Source: Ophioderma brevispina (Eukaryota; Echinodermata; Ophiuroidea; Amphilepidida; Ophiodermatidae). Taken from it: a stretch of DNA of 64,000 nucleotides. Positions 11,386-22,806 of this stretch are shown piece after piece. Where the stretch lies: positions 1 through 64,000 of the forward strand of contig JAMKCH010012408.1 of NCBI GenBank assembly GCA_023653785.1, in the 5' to 3' direction. Position 1 is the stretch's first letter, and each line of letters begins with the position of its first letter. Both the position numbers and the translations under genes were made by a program. A model generated the notes under the pieces. That model was not told where the DNA came from and searched no databases. It was given only the letters and a program-made list of their open reading frames with translations.

Positions 11386-11585
11386 CAGGCCCCATGTCAC
11401 TGGGGAAATTGCGTTAAAGTAATGCAAAAGTTTTCCAAAAAAAATCCGGGGAAAAAGCACCCTGAAAGTTGCCGAATGGCAGATTTTACAGACTTGACAA
11501 AAACCTTGTGAAACTTAAGGAAATGTTTGCAACTTTCTGTAATTTTCAGCCTACTTTATGCATCTTCCCCCGTGACATGGGGCCT
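11386..11585. mobile_element. MITE family B, copy 2, with clear terminal inverted repeats
   Basis: The left end AGGCCCCATGTCACTGGGGA is matched in inverse by the right end, CCCCCGTGACATGGGGCCT (11567-11585), giving ~18-bp terminal inverted repeats around a 160-bp core. The core matches 9952-10151. I cannot fix a target-site duplication. No transposase is encoded, so it would depend on an autonomous relative elsewhere. Confidence 0.75.
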
Positions 11586-11589
11586 ATAA

Positions 11590-12373
11590 ACACTGAGCAA
11601 TCGCAAGGTATTCGGTAAATTGCAAAAGGCCGCTGGGTTGTGGTATTTACTAAATTACCATAAACCATTACAACATCGATACCCTCCACAAAAAATCAGC
11701 CACTACAAACCAAAAAGAAATTATATTGGTGGAAGCTGGAAGCTACCAAGTAGTCTAGGCGAGGGGTGTAAAATACAGCAACTCTTTGAATCAGAAAATG
11801 ATAAAAAGCATAAGACTTGGCAACAATTATCTCACCCCATATTTTTTCTGATCACCTTTCAGGGGGGTGGGGGGAGCCAAAATATACAACACTTTCCTTA
11901 GCAAAGGTTGCTAGGTAACAAAATTACCCTAGCAACGGGCATTTTTGGAGCTACCACCTAGCCTGGGATACCACCACATCCTTTGTTACTACCCCAGAAC
12001 TAACCAAAGCAACTTGGTAACTTCCCTGATGACCCCAACACACCCTGGAATCTTCCCAAAATAAAACAGGGCCATCCAAGATGGGCGACTTAGATGGGAC
12101 CCATATATAATAATTATTTCTTTTAAATACATTATAGCGAAATATAAAACAGTTATAAACAATTCCATTTTGGTATGGAATAAGTATTCCTGATCAAAAG
12201 TAATACATTATGTGCCCATTTCGTGTCATTAATGTTTCAAATCAAGATGGCGTCCAAAATGCCGCCAAACAAAATATGATATTTCCTTTAAATACAATAC
12301 AGCAACACATGCATGCTCAAATAATTAATAGTTATTAATGGAAATAATGTTGCAAATAATAAAAAAACAAATG

Positions 12374-12378
<5 letters not shown>
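11590..12378. other. no recognisable gene; weak internal duplication
   Basis: Two similar stretches, each with a CCAAGATGG/AAGATGGCG block and then ATATTTCTTTTAAATACA, lie at about 12070-12140 and 12240-12300. Nothing else is identifiable. Confidence 0.4.

Positions 12379-12410
<32 letters not shown>
12379..12410. repeat. A32 homopolymer
   Basis: An uninterrupted run of 32 A. There is no polyadenylation signal or LINE/SINE body just upstream, so it is not clearly a retroposon tail. See the finding on homopolymers of 30-39 nt. Confidence 0.95.
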
Positions 12411-12413
<3 letters not shown>

Positions 12414-14000
12414 ATTGGACATCTTAGCATTGCATGGTGGTAGGAATGTCTGGCAGGTATGATGGCCAGAACTGTAGGTTATTTCCTTGAAAGCGATTGG
12501 CAAGGCCTTCACCTTTCTTTGTCCTATTCAAAGGTGCTTATAGAATGGGTATGAAAACCCTGGTCAGTATCATTCCCCAGTCGAGTTAAAACTCCTCAGT
12601 TGTAACATTCCGGATCAAGGACGAACTTGTGCCATGAAATGAACCAGTGGAGTAGTGAATTGTGGTCAACTATATTGTTTGGCCGCCGCTGACAGTGATA
12701 AATTGACCTTTCTGGGAGGTCAGACTTGCAATCTTGTAATAATATTCGCCACTGCATTATTTCATAATAAAGTAATTATATCCATGTTACGATCATAACT
12801 GAGGTTTGACACACCAAGACCAAAAGGCTATCAAGCAACTGCCGTTCCATGATTAACGCGAAGACCTGTAGTTTAAGTTCACGCAAACTGGCAGCTACAA
12901 AGCAATTTCAGGGTCTTTGCTGTGTGTAACTTGGGGTACTTTTACCATAGTGCCGACGCCTTTAATTCAGTTGAACACAAGTAGTGAGCAAGGCATGGTG
13001 AGCACTGGTTGGCTAAGGAATGTGTTGTGGTTTGATCCTTAATATTTGACCATTGATGATCATGACGTAGTGTGACAAAAGCGAATGCGCATCAGGTACT
13101 ATGATTTCAATTGACTGCTATGCTATGGTCAAGCAGTCAAACCCTGGAATGACACCTGTGTATAAAAAGTTCATGTCGGATTTCTTATCAGCAATTTGGG
13201 TCATCGTGATACTCTGCCTCATCTTGATCAGTCTTATCCTCATATCCCATGAACACATCTCTCTTTTCCTTATAAGCTCATATTCCCCCTGGGAGATGCA
13301 GGAGGATCCGCGTCTTTGAGGGTAATTTACTATTAACTCTTGAGGTAACAGCAAGCTAATCAAGCCATTTGTATACAGCTTGGTAAGTTCAGGCAAGCAT
13401 GAACACTTATGTTTTCCATCTTGTCTGCTCTCCTCAATGGCAGGGATATACAGCGGAGTAATTGCAATGTCTTGCATGTTTGTTCATTTAAGGTTCCTCG
13501 CTCCTGTTGGCCCATTCCTGATGGCATTCCACATGTTATGTTGTACGGTTTGATGAGGCTCTGTGTGTTATTTGCTTTAATGGCCAATTAAGGTCTCCTG
13601 CACTTAATTTGGCTAGAAGCCTCGCGTGATTCTGGAGTTCATTGCTTTAACAGTTCTGCCCGCGGAAAAAAAAAAATCTACTTGAAATATGGAGGTTTTA
13701 TGGAGTTTATCTGTGGTTTCCGGTTTGGAACAAAAAAAACACACACAGGCATTTGCTGTTGTCTACAGGTATGGAGGTAGGTATATTGCTTTCTCCCAAT
13801 ACTGCTTTTGTGAAATCCGCTTAGAATTGTGCTTCTTTAGTTATTTGGTTCCGCTCTTTAGTATACTTCTACCAAACTTTAAGTAGCATGATGTATGTCA
13901 CTTTGCACTTTGTTCATTTTAAATGTGGATCAAATTCCAATCCATGTCCAAGCGTACAATAGCTACTGCATTGGCCTACAGTGGAGTTAATTAAAGATTT
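12411..14000. other. no recognisable feature; one 119-codon open frame
   Basis: The minus strand is open at 13118-13477 (119 codons) and a second frame at 13360-13587 overlaps it. I recognise no domain, signal peptide or membrane segment in either. Given how short most frames are in this window the run is mildly notable, but it may be chance or part of a decayed element. Confidence 0.35.
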
Positions 14001-14019
14001 GCAGCTATATTTTTATAAA

Positions 14020-14972
14020 TCCTGTGGATTCGGAGAAGGTATTTGATAGTCCTGGGGAAAGTGATGACGTGGGCGATGGGAAGAGGGAGAGGTTTATACC
14101 AGCGGCAATGGTTAGGAGCGGTGTTAGGAGTTTGAATGGAATGGGGGGGGTCTGAGTGTCGGAGTTTGAGGCGAAGGTGGGTGTGCATGAAGGTTCTACT
14201 GTCGCCATTGATATATTGCAATTGTAATGATGTGGTTATGGAGAGTGTGACAATGGAGGGACTGAAGAAAAATGTTTTACGGAAATCAAGAAGAGAAGAA
14301 AAGAACTAATGAAGAAAGAAGAGGAAGAGAAGAAGTTTTGAGGAGTAAGGGAAGACAAAATTGATGGTGAGGTGGAAGTGGAAGGGGACGTGTCAGAGGT
14401 GAGTACGGGGTTAGACCCATGTGGTATATCAGTAAGAGGTAAAAGAAAATTCAGGTTGGTGATGTGGGAAATGGATTCATGGAAGATGTACAAAGATTAA
14501 GCGGGTTGACCCAAGCTTGACTTGAGATTTTGTGTGCATAAGATTGGAGAAAAGAGCTGGAGGTGGTGGTGGTGGAACGGAATGGTGGAACAGGTGGAAA
14601 TGGAAATGTTGTTGATGAGGTGGAATGGAATCGTGAAGGAGTTCTCGCTATGGGGGATAGGGTAAATGTAAATCGTTGATGTTGAGGCAGCTATGGAAGC
14701 TATAGAGCAAGGGTGTGGGTGGGTGACGTTTAGGGAATCTGGGGTTGCAAAACAAGGAAAAGATGTCCTTTGAAGATGAAAGGTGAAAGGTGAAAGGATG
14801 GTGTTGTGTACAGGAGTTGTGTGAGGTCAGTGATGCTCTCTATGGAGTGAGACATGGGGATTTTGATGATGGCGAGAGCGATGTGTAGTGTGAAATTGAT
14901 GGATAGGAAGAAGACTGAGGACTTGTTGCAGATGTCGGGTTTGGAGGGGGTTTTTTTGTTTTGTTTGTCCCC

Positions 14973-15011
<39 letters not shown>

Positions 15012-15265
15012 GGGGGGGAAGAAGAAAACGGTGGACCGGTGGGCACGTGCTGGGGTTAGGATGGGGGGACGGCTGAAGAAGGGGCCCTTACGTTCGGGGT
15101 GGGTACTGCGAGGAGGGGACGATCAAGAAGACGTGGAAGAAGCAAGGTGAGGCGAGTAGGAGGGTGGGTTTTGAGGATGAACTATCGGGTAAGTAGAGGG
15201 AGTGGATAAGCGTGGTTGCTGCAGTCAGGGGGGTGTAATACGACCACCCTCGTTCACGGGGACAA
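14020..15265 (+). pseudogene. relic of a LINE ORF2 (endonuclease-reverse-transcriptase type), RT to C terminus
   Basis: Plus-strand fragments in changing frames follow the order of a non-LTR RT of the kind abundant in marine invertebrates. VDSEKVFDS (14024-14050) matches RT block A (VDLEKAFD). FEAKVGVHEGS (14165-14197) matches block B' (FEVKVGVHQGS). NDVVMESVTMEGL near 14226 fits the position of the catalytic DDL box. CSLWSETWGF near 14830 fits LYGSETW. VKLMDRKKTEDLL (14890-14930) and TVDRWARAGVRM (15028-15063) match the C-terminal blocks that end in a WYGHVLRR-like motif. The strong G/A bias of the plus strand is a property of this coding family. I would place it among RTE-like LINEs, but the clade is not certain. 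It is heavily decayed and cannot be functional as written. Confidence 0.6.
14974..15007. repeat. T34 homopolymer
   Basis: An uninterrupted T run that falls inside the C-terminal part of the LINE relic, where related elements would have coding sequence. It may replace real bases. Confidence 0.95.
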
Positions 15266-15266
15266 A

Positions 15267-15300
15267 CAGTGGCAGTAGCTAGGATTTTGATATGGGGGGG
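15267..15300 (+). repeat. possible DNA-transposon terminus (CAGTGG-GTAGCTAGG type)
   Basis: CAGTGGCAGTAGCTAGGATT followed by a G run resembles the CAGTGGCGTAGC-AGG ends common on non-autonomous hAT-like elements in invertebrates. It sits at the end of the LINE relic, so it could simply be LINE 3' sequence. No matching opposite end is visible. Confidence 0.25.
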
Positions 15301-15416
15301 GGAGGGGGCAGTGTCGCACTGAACCAACAGAAAACGGGTTGGGTCCAGGGGCCCCTAGTTGGGGTCACCAGGGGCAAAACCCCCGTACAAATTTGGGTTT
15401 TAGATGCTTTTTTATT

Positions 15417-15418
15417 TT

Positions 15419-15459
<41 letters not shown>
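15417..15459. repeat. T39 homopolymer (T-rich from 15409)
   Basis: An uninterrupted run of 39 T preceded by TTTTTTATTTTTA. This is the longest homopolymer in the window. Confidence 0.95.
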
Positions 15460-15463
<4 letters not shown>

Positions 15464-17060
15464 GTCTTCTGAGCGCTAATGGGTACGATTTTGAAATTGA
15501 ACCTATAGTTTACCGGCAATCTGGCCTGCAAGCAACGCACAACCGAATTTTTCAAGTGAAACCGAACGCGGGTCTAATCTCAACCGACCGGAAATCAATA
15601 TTGAGGGGCCACAGCCCTGCCTTGTCTATGCCAATGGGGCAAAAACTGATATTTAAAATTGGATTTACTACTATCAGTGGGAGGTGATCAAATGACACAT
15701 TTAGACCAGTGCTGGGTAGGCGAATGTGAACGGCTTTCCATTTTGAAGATGCACAGGGTAGGGTTGGTAGTTCATGGTGGGGAGGTTATTTGGTAAGTAT
15801 GCAGGACTAGGGGTTACTAGTAGATAGGTTAGTTGACCATTATTACATCTTCCACCTCCAAAGAGAAACTATACAATACAATAACTATGCATAAATTAAC
15901 AAAAGTCATTGATATGAGGGTATATGATTAAATAGATAGTCAAGTCATTCACTATTATTGTTATTGGCCATCAACCCCAAATAGTCAAATCAAGAGGGGC
16001 TTGCTCAGATGGTGGCACAAACACGGAACTATTGAGTTAAGCAGCTGATAATTGTACAGAGTGAATACGATCAGAGAATTATTTTATAATAAACGTATGA
16101 TGTAGTTTATAAGAAATCGTGGTCAACAGGCTATTTTCTACTGGTTGCCAATGAAAATATGTGGCCTAGCAACTGCAATTTGGCTTGGGTTGTTGGCAAG
16201 TGCTTCAAAATAATGTTTATAGGAAATTTGCAAGTTGTAGACACTAAAATAATTCTAGTCATTGAATATTCATTGGTCATAGTCATGTCCTATGTAACGG
16301 TTGCAAGGAAATGCGTGCTGCAAAACCGTTGCTATACTATAGAGAGTTAATTTGGCTCCACCCTGAAAATGTTTAAGAATGTTGTTTCGATCATCTGTGC
16401 CACAAGGTACATTTGTTTTTATCATAATCTGAACTTTATTTTCACCCCTCGCCTATAAAGCAACAAAGATCCCATTATGTATTGTTACTATGTTCATCAG
16501 TCTAGATATAAAATTAACGTCGTTCATCTATATATCACGAATTTGGGATGATCATTCGCAAGACACTATGTGGGAAAGGGAAGTACCAAGAATGAGGTAG
16601 ACTTCCAACATGGCGGTTAAAAATTGAGGCCTCCGGGGAAACAACATGGCGAATTCGATATTTATAGTATAGATCCTGTAAGTCAATCAATATTTGCTAG
16701 GCTACTAGTTATTACTCTTTAATTATTTTCTATTGGAAATTAGTAATTTTGGCCATTGGATAACTTAAATTACTCGCAAACTATTTATAATTCTACTACA
16801 ACAGGGTTATGTTGACATGGTTCTTTGTTATTTCGTCTTTTTTGGCGTTATGTAGACATTTTAGGTGCACATAACGCCTCTTATGTATGCATTTTCATTT
16901 CCGTTATAATACAGGAAGTGTATATAATTTATGCCAATTTATGCCAAATTTATTCAATTTTGAAATTTTGTCATACGGGCTGTCTCTAAGAAGATTTTTT
17001 ATAGACAGCCGTAGTAACAACTCATTAAACTTATATGGTATTCCGGTCCACATAACGTTG
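15460..17060. other. no recognisable feature
   Basis: This A/T-rich sequence has no identifiable gene, RNA or repeat copy. A 131-codon open frame that begins before the T39 run and extends to 15687 is an artefact of the homopolymer. Confidence 0.4.
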
Positions 17061-17061
17061 T

Positions 17062-17131
17062 ATATATAGGTTTATATATATATATATTATCTCTAATATA
17101 TATACTATATATATCTATATATAATCTATAT
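17062..17131. repeat. (TA)n-rich microsatellite, left of solo LTR
   Basis: Imperfect TA/TATC repeats. Similar TA repeats resume at 18112, so the LTR between them appears to have inserted into this tract. Confidence 0.85.
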
Positions 17132-17132
17132 A

Positions 17133-18111
17133 TTGGTTCTGACGTCCTCTTGACGCCTCAGGTCTAAATCACACCTTTCAAACACCACAGAAATGAGGCC
17201 TTGCCCAAGTGATCTGAATTTATATCCTAAACAGATTTTAATGATTTGTAATTTTGGTTCAAGAATATTGTATGTCCAAAACATTACAAAATCAAAATTA
17301 CACATTACACACAATTTTAATATAACTATACTTAATTTTCAAAAGAAAAGGCTTCGTTTCAACGATTATAATTCCTCTCCGCGAAGACGTCCCAAAATGA
17401 CCGCATGCAAAGTCACGCTTATAAATGCCCATGTATATTCCATTGGAATCTCTCTCATCCTGAAGAAAACTTTTGTCCCAGCATTCAAGACGACAAGGTT
17501 TAATAGTTCCCTCGAACGACACTCTTCGGCACAGTATATCGGTTCCAATATAATCGCCACGATTTCTATCTATCTGTCCACAAGTTGGAATCCTATTTGA
17601 TTCCCAGGCACATTTTGGCTCAAAGACGACAGTAGAAGAATTACAGCACTCTGCTCACATGGCTTATAAAAATAAATGCCTGGCACCAAGTAAGGCTGCT
17701 CTTCATTGCAGATTAAACTAACTAGAACTTCTAGCTACTTGTTACTAGTGGATGCTTGCAGATCGTCCTTACGCAATCTCTATATTGACTTCACAAAGCT
17801 AGAGTCCCCCTTTCTTAACAATAATCATTACATGCATTATCATCTATATAACTTTATGGGGAATCCCTGATCGTACACTGTTTTGCTCAAATGAAACATA
17901 AACAATTTTGACTCCATTTCGAAGTTTCATTTTAAGGAATTCCCCACTTCCCTTATTGTGCAATCCTAACAGGTGCACCATGCACAAACTAGGGATATTC
18001 CCCTTTCTCTATTTTAGAGTAAACAAGTGCTTTTCCCGTGAGAAGTCTTGCTCAATAAATGAAAAATAATCTTTTAAAAGTTAATACTCAAAAAATTGAG
18101 GCCAGATAACA
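17133..18111 (+). mobile_element. solo LTR, relative of the LTRs at 28352 and 34761
   Basis: The whole stretch aligns in order with the 28352-29407 LTR: GACGTC..GACGCCTCAGGT at the start, TTTCAAACAC, the GTATGTCCAAAACA block, GCGAAGAC, CACGATTTCTATCT, GATTCCCAG, CAAAGACGACAGT, ACAGC..TCTGCTCACATGG, GGGGAATCCC, TTCCCCACTTCCC, and GAGGCCAGATAACA at the end. No internal retrotransposon sequence is attached, so this is a solo LTR left by LTR-LTR recombination. It is clearly more diverged than the two LTRs of the 28-36 kb element are from each other, so it is older or from another subfamily. Confidence 0.85.
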
Positions 18112-18182
18112 ATATAGATATATATATATAATATAATATATATATATAATTATATATATATATATCGTATTATATATACAAG
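18112..18182. repeat. (TA)n-rich microsatellite, right of solo LTR
   Basis: TA repeats continue here immediately after the LTR end, mirroring 17062-17131. Confidence 0.85.
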
Positions 18183-18832
18183 ATATATCTAATTCTAATC
18201 GATAATGTGTCCATCCAAACTGGATTCCACTATGGCTGGAAAGGACACTTATTACTATGCGGGGCTAAATATCCGAGTCACTAATGTCTAGAATATATTT
18301 GCTTTGTTTGGTAGGTTTTGGTTGGCCATTGGTATCCATATTGGGATATATGATGATAACCGACGCAATGAAATGCTTATGATATGATTTTTTTGGAATT
18401 ATATACAACTAAAATCACAAATGTATATCTATAGCCAACACGTATGAATTATGACCTTTACTGATTGACCTTTGCGGCCATATGGAACGCCTATCTTGGA
18501 TGGCATCTTGCAGATATCAATCCTTTAGGTTATGATATTTAAATTGCTCCGAATCCTTTATACTTGCTGTATGAATTTAAAGGCCCTCCGAATCAGTTAT
18601 AGTGATACACACAAACTGCAGTCCTGGCCATATGTAGTAATTGAATTTGCCATTTGGGCCATCTTGAAATGATTTATGAGTTGATTATCAAATTGTTTAA
18701 AGCTATTCCTAATGGTTCAATAATAGATTGATCTAAAGCATGGTATAATATATTATCAAGTACCATTCTCGGTCAACAGTAGAGAAATATCAGGACGCTT
18801 TGTTGTATTGGCGGTCATATGATTCTCTTATA
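18183..18832. other. no recognisable feature
   Basis: A/T-rich sequence with nothing I can identify. Confidence 0.4.
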
Positions 18833-18998
18833 GTGGTTAATGAATCATATTTTAATTGAAGTCTTTAATAGTGGTTAATGAATCAGATTTTATTGTTCTC
18901 TTAATTAGGTGGTTAATGATCATATTTAATGTATTCTTTAATTAGGTGGTAATGAATAAATTAATTGATTCTTAATTAGGGGGTTAATGAATCATATT
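18833..18998. repeat. short tandem array, ~40-bp unit, about 4-5 copies
   Basis: The unit is approximately AGGTGGTTAATGAATCATATTTTA plus TGATTCTTAATT. Copies start near 18833, 18870, 18911, 18945 and 18977, with small indels between them. Confidence 0.75.
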
Positions 18999-19455
18999 TT
19001 TATGCTCACAAGGGTGTTTTGATGGAAAGGCCAAACAATTACAACTTTTGAGTAATTAACATATGTTTTTTAGGTGTTTTGGTGGCCATGTGGAATTTTT
19101 GCGTTTCTTCGTAAAATGCTCACGGTTTTTCGTCTGCATCCATCGGATTCAGATCAGCAGGAAAAACTGGTCTAGAAAACCGTGAAAAAATTTATATATA
19201 TGGTATAACAAGGTCCATGGTCTGTAGCATGGACTAATGGTCCGGGCTCCATAGACGACAAAGGAACTAAAGGTGAGGAAACTGTAAATGGTTGGTTAAA
19301 GAGTCAACTGAATCGAGGTTGTGCCGTACGCGGTGCGGAAATTAGTTACCACGTGAGTCTGTTGTCACAGTCTGCGAAAGATAATCTACATTTGTCTAGG
19401 GGTAGACGCTGGGTTTTTTAGAAGGGGTGTTGTGCACCCACCTGAAATAAACTTC
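18999..19455. other. no recognisable feature; possible 5' region of the following LINE
   Basis: No open frame of note. It may include untranslated leader of the element that starts by 19460, but I see no boundary. Confidence 0.3.
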
Positions 19456-20342
19456 TAATCAATGTTCACTATATCAGAAAAAAGGCGTAGAAAACGAGTA
19501 GCTATGGTAATAAAAAATCAAAAAAGTGGACCACGTACATTTTTATGCAAATTTAGCAAATTATTAGTACCACTGGCCAACCCACATCTACCTGGTATGT
19601 CTCTGCTTATAAATTGTATTGTATTCTTTGTTTCATCACCTGCAATAGTTGACGGAAGGTTATCCTGCCGATTAACAAGGGATCTTGGAATAAATACAAT
19701 AGTGAAGTGAATGGCTTGCTTGGTCGTGCATTTCGAACTATCAGCCGACCATGTAACCCCAGCAGATGCAGTTGAACATTTAACTCAAATCATGCGTGAC
19801 TTCCTATCTGACAATAGTGAGTTCTTGGCAGAAGAAAATAAAAAACAGTACTGCAATACGCAACATGAATCGTCCGCACTAAAATCCGCAAGGGTACTTA
19901 AGAACTGTTTGCGGAAAAAAGCATTCATTTGGCAAGCATGCTACCAAAGAGGACAAAAAAGAATTTCACAGGCAATAAAAACGCAAACGTTCTGAAAAAA
20001 AGCTCAATGACAAAACGCAATCTTTAAAAACGAAGAGGACATCAGGAAAATCTCCATCGCAAAAACTTTTGGCAGTTGCCATAAATTTGCGCTATGGTAA
20101 AACTTGACCAAAGATCTTGGGTCCAACTGTTCGCTCGAAATGCTTAAATTCAAGATATTTTCCTAATAAAACAGTCAGGCAAACCCTTGTTGTTTAGACA
20201 ATTGACTTGGTTTCCGTTATTTACTGTGCGGACAATTCATCAGAAAAAAAATTTGTTTGGATTCCGATTCGCCAAAGGGATATCCGGAAAACTTTTGGAA
20301 TTCCAAAAAACCTACTTCAGCTCCTGGTCCTGATGGGGACTT

Positions 20343-21273
20343 ATGTATGGCATGCTACGGAAGCTACCTGCTACGCATCATATTTTGGCAACTCTTTTTA
20401 CTAAGTTGATTTTCACAGGGAAGCCACCGAAAAGTTGGTCTCAAAGTACCGTTATACTTATTCATAAGGCCGGGGACACGGACAAACCTGAAAACTCTAG
20501 AATGATTTCGCTGACATCTTGCGTCGGAAAGTTCACCAAATCCTTTCCGATCGTATATCCGAATATCTGATCAGCAATAACTTACTAGACTCTCACACTC
20601 AAAAGGCGTTCTTAAAGGGCATCAATGGATGCATTGAGCACACCCTAGTTATGGGGGAATTAATAAACCATGCTAAGCATAATAAGAAAACTCTTCATAT
20701 TACATACTTTGATTTTGCAGATGCATTCGGTTCTGTTGAACATAATTTGATTCACTACACACTTCAGAGAAACAAAATCCCCGATTCCGTTTGTAATTAT
20801 ATTAAAAATTTGTATTCTCAACTTGAAGGTAATATCAGGGGCCCGACTTGGAGAAGTGACCCGTTTAAGTTTTCCAAGGAGGCCCCTTATCTCCCATTAT
20901 CTTTTTGCTTGTGTTTAATCCCATCATTCAGGTTTTGAAAAATCATGAGAGTCTGCACGGTTACAACATGGAAGGGGAGCGATATATTACTCTACCTTTC
21001 GCAGACGATTTTTGTCTAATCACTCCTGACAAACGCAAGCATCAAAAGATAATGACTGAAATACATCAAATCACAAAATCCGTGAACCTTACTTTAAAAC
21101 CTTCCAAATGCAAATCTATATCGATCAGTAGTGGTAAACCGAGTGTTTGCCAATTTAGGATAGGCGATAATGTTTTGAAAACACTTAAAGAAGCCCCGGA
21201 AAAAATTCTCGGCAAACATATAACACATGGTCATAAAACTAAGGATATTTTCGAATTATCAAACATTTTATAG
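20343..21273 (+). pseudogene. reverse transcriptase domain with FADD box
   Basis: In order: SQSTVILIHKAGDTDKPENS and ISLTSCVGK (fingers), LIHYTLQRNKIP, block A FDFADAFGSV (20708-20737), and block C LPFADDFCL with FADD at 20998-21009. FADD instead of YADD is found in several R2-superclade elements. The GDP-containing block B' is disturbed by a frameshift near 20880. LKPSKCKSISI matches the block after the catalytic site. The two catalytic Asp of FADD are intact, but at least three frameshifts interrupt the domain. Confidence 0.85.
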
Positions 21274-21829
21274 AGCATATAAATAATATCAATAAGAGCC
21301 AAGTTAGAGATGAGTTTAAACTCCGGGTTTATATTCAATATTCCATCCCTGCTTTACGGTATTTGTTTTCTGTGCATGAACTCTCTGACACGCAATTGAC
21401 ATCCCTCGACCAAATTCACACCAACGCTATCAATCTTGGCTTGGTGTTTCAAAAAATGGGGCTTCACCAGCCATTTTATATAGCCCTATGGGGATGTCAT
21501 TCCCTAAGCTCTCTGACATATATTTAGAGGCTCATACATTGTCATATGCCAGATGTCTGGTCAAGGGTGACGACAAAGTTCTCCATGTTCTTCAATGCAA
21601 AGTCACTCGTGAGTCTGCTTGGAAGAAAAAAAATGAAATCTTTTGGTAGTCAACGCTGGAACACCCTTTACCAGACTGCCTGTGCAAAAGTGTCTGACGA
21701 GAAGACCAAGTGGAAAGTCGTTAAGGATAGTATTAAGAAAGAACTCAAAATGATAAAACAAAAATCAGTGGAGGATAACATTCAACCTTTAGTGGTTCAG
21801 GGCAACAGGCTTAACTGATTGAAGCCGAC

Positions 21830-22620
21830 GCGAAAACAGCGACCTTTTAACCTGGAAGTCAATCATTTTACAAATTTGCCCCCGGGGGTCTTGAGCTTTG
21901 CAGTGAGAGGCCAATTATGGGGATTTTTTTTGCCAACATTACAAACCTCCGTACCTGGGTAAGAGAGTTAATGCGAAATGCAACCTCTGCCACAAATACA
22001 CAGACCCTCCTCCATGTCTTAACACTGTACAGTCTCCTTGCAAAAGGTAGATACACATGGAGGCACAATAGTATTCTTTGCAATATCGTTAATGTTTGTC
22101 GAAAATCCATTAAGGGTAATTTCCCATTTTTGATGATCTCCCCGGGGTAACGGTACAGGAAGGAACCTTCCACCAAAATATCTTACCAACTGCTCAGAAA
22201 ACCTGATATAAAATACGATAATGCAAAAAAAGCCATCCATATTTTAGAGTTGGGACTGTTCCTTTCGAAACAACAAATTCCATGCAGCCATGAGCGTGTA
22301 AATTGCTTCAAGTATCAAAACCTTCCAATAGGACATATCAAAAAGGTTTTAAATGCAATTTAATTGTATTGAAGTTGGTTCTAGGGGTTGGTCACAACTG
22401 AGATGTGGAAAGGTTGCGCGACGCCTTTAAATTTAATGTGTCCAATTTCCAAGTTGCTGGTTGAGGAAATTAGCAAAATCGCTTTCATCAGCAGCTATAC
22501 CATTTGGAATGCGCGCAATGAAAACCCAGTGGGACGCTGCTCCTTTTTTAAAAATGTAAGCTTCTTACCATTTCCAATAACTATGTATAGGCCTCAGCGG
22601 CTTTCTATGTACTAATTTTA
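21830..22620 (+). pseudogene. Cys/His cluster and restriction-like endonuclease region of the LINE
   Basis: A KCNLCHKYTDPPPC stretch followed by KRYTWRHNSILCNI (about 21977-22090) is the C-terminal zinc-binding block of this LINE type. Downstream, KPDIKYDNAKKAIHILEL (22201-22250) ends in the E-L that introduces the ELTVPFE motif; the P-D and E are the nuclease core positions. The closing block SSYTIWNARNE (22488-22520) is also characteristic. The nuclease would cut target DNA for target-primed reverse transcription. Several frame changes separate the blocks. Confidence 0.75.
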
Positions 22621-22806
22621 TCAAATAACTATTATATGTTGTTGTATTTTAATTTAAAGCTGCTGTGCGGTTTGTCTTGTCTTTGTTCTTCCCCCCTGCC
22701 TGCATGCTGACCTGCTATTCAGGCTGCAGCGTTGTCCTGGAGGTGTTTGTACATGCTATGTCTAATTTTGTTGTATTTTTAATGATTAATAAAGCATGAT
22801 TAAAAA

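Larger units (their letters stand above)
19460..22806 (+). mobile_element. LINE of the R2-like superclade (RT plus restriction-like endonuclease), decayed
   Basis: A single ORF can be followed through shifting frames: an N-terminal part rich in Lys/Arg (19711-20000), RT blocks (20343-21273), a thumb/linker region (21546-21818), a Cys/His cluster (21985-22060) and a C-terminal restriction-like-endonuclease region (22140-22620). Elements of this plan (R2, R4, Hero, NeSL, CRE groups) use a C-terminal nuclease in place of the N-terminal EEP nuclease. The 3' end is GATTAATAAAGCATGATTAAAAA at 22784-22806, an AATAAA signal with a short A-rich tail, after which satellite sequence starts. No N-terminal zinc fingers are visible, so the 5' end is missing or unreadable. 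Which clade it belongs to cannot be decided by eye. Confidence 0.8.

Noticed and set aside
15292..15687. 131-codon open frame as a gene
   Set aside because: Runs through the T39 homopolymer, which encodes only Phe and keeps the frame open artificially.
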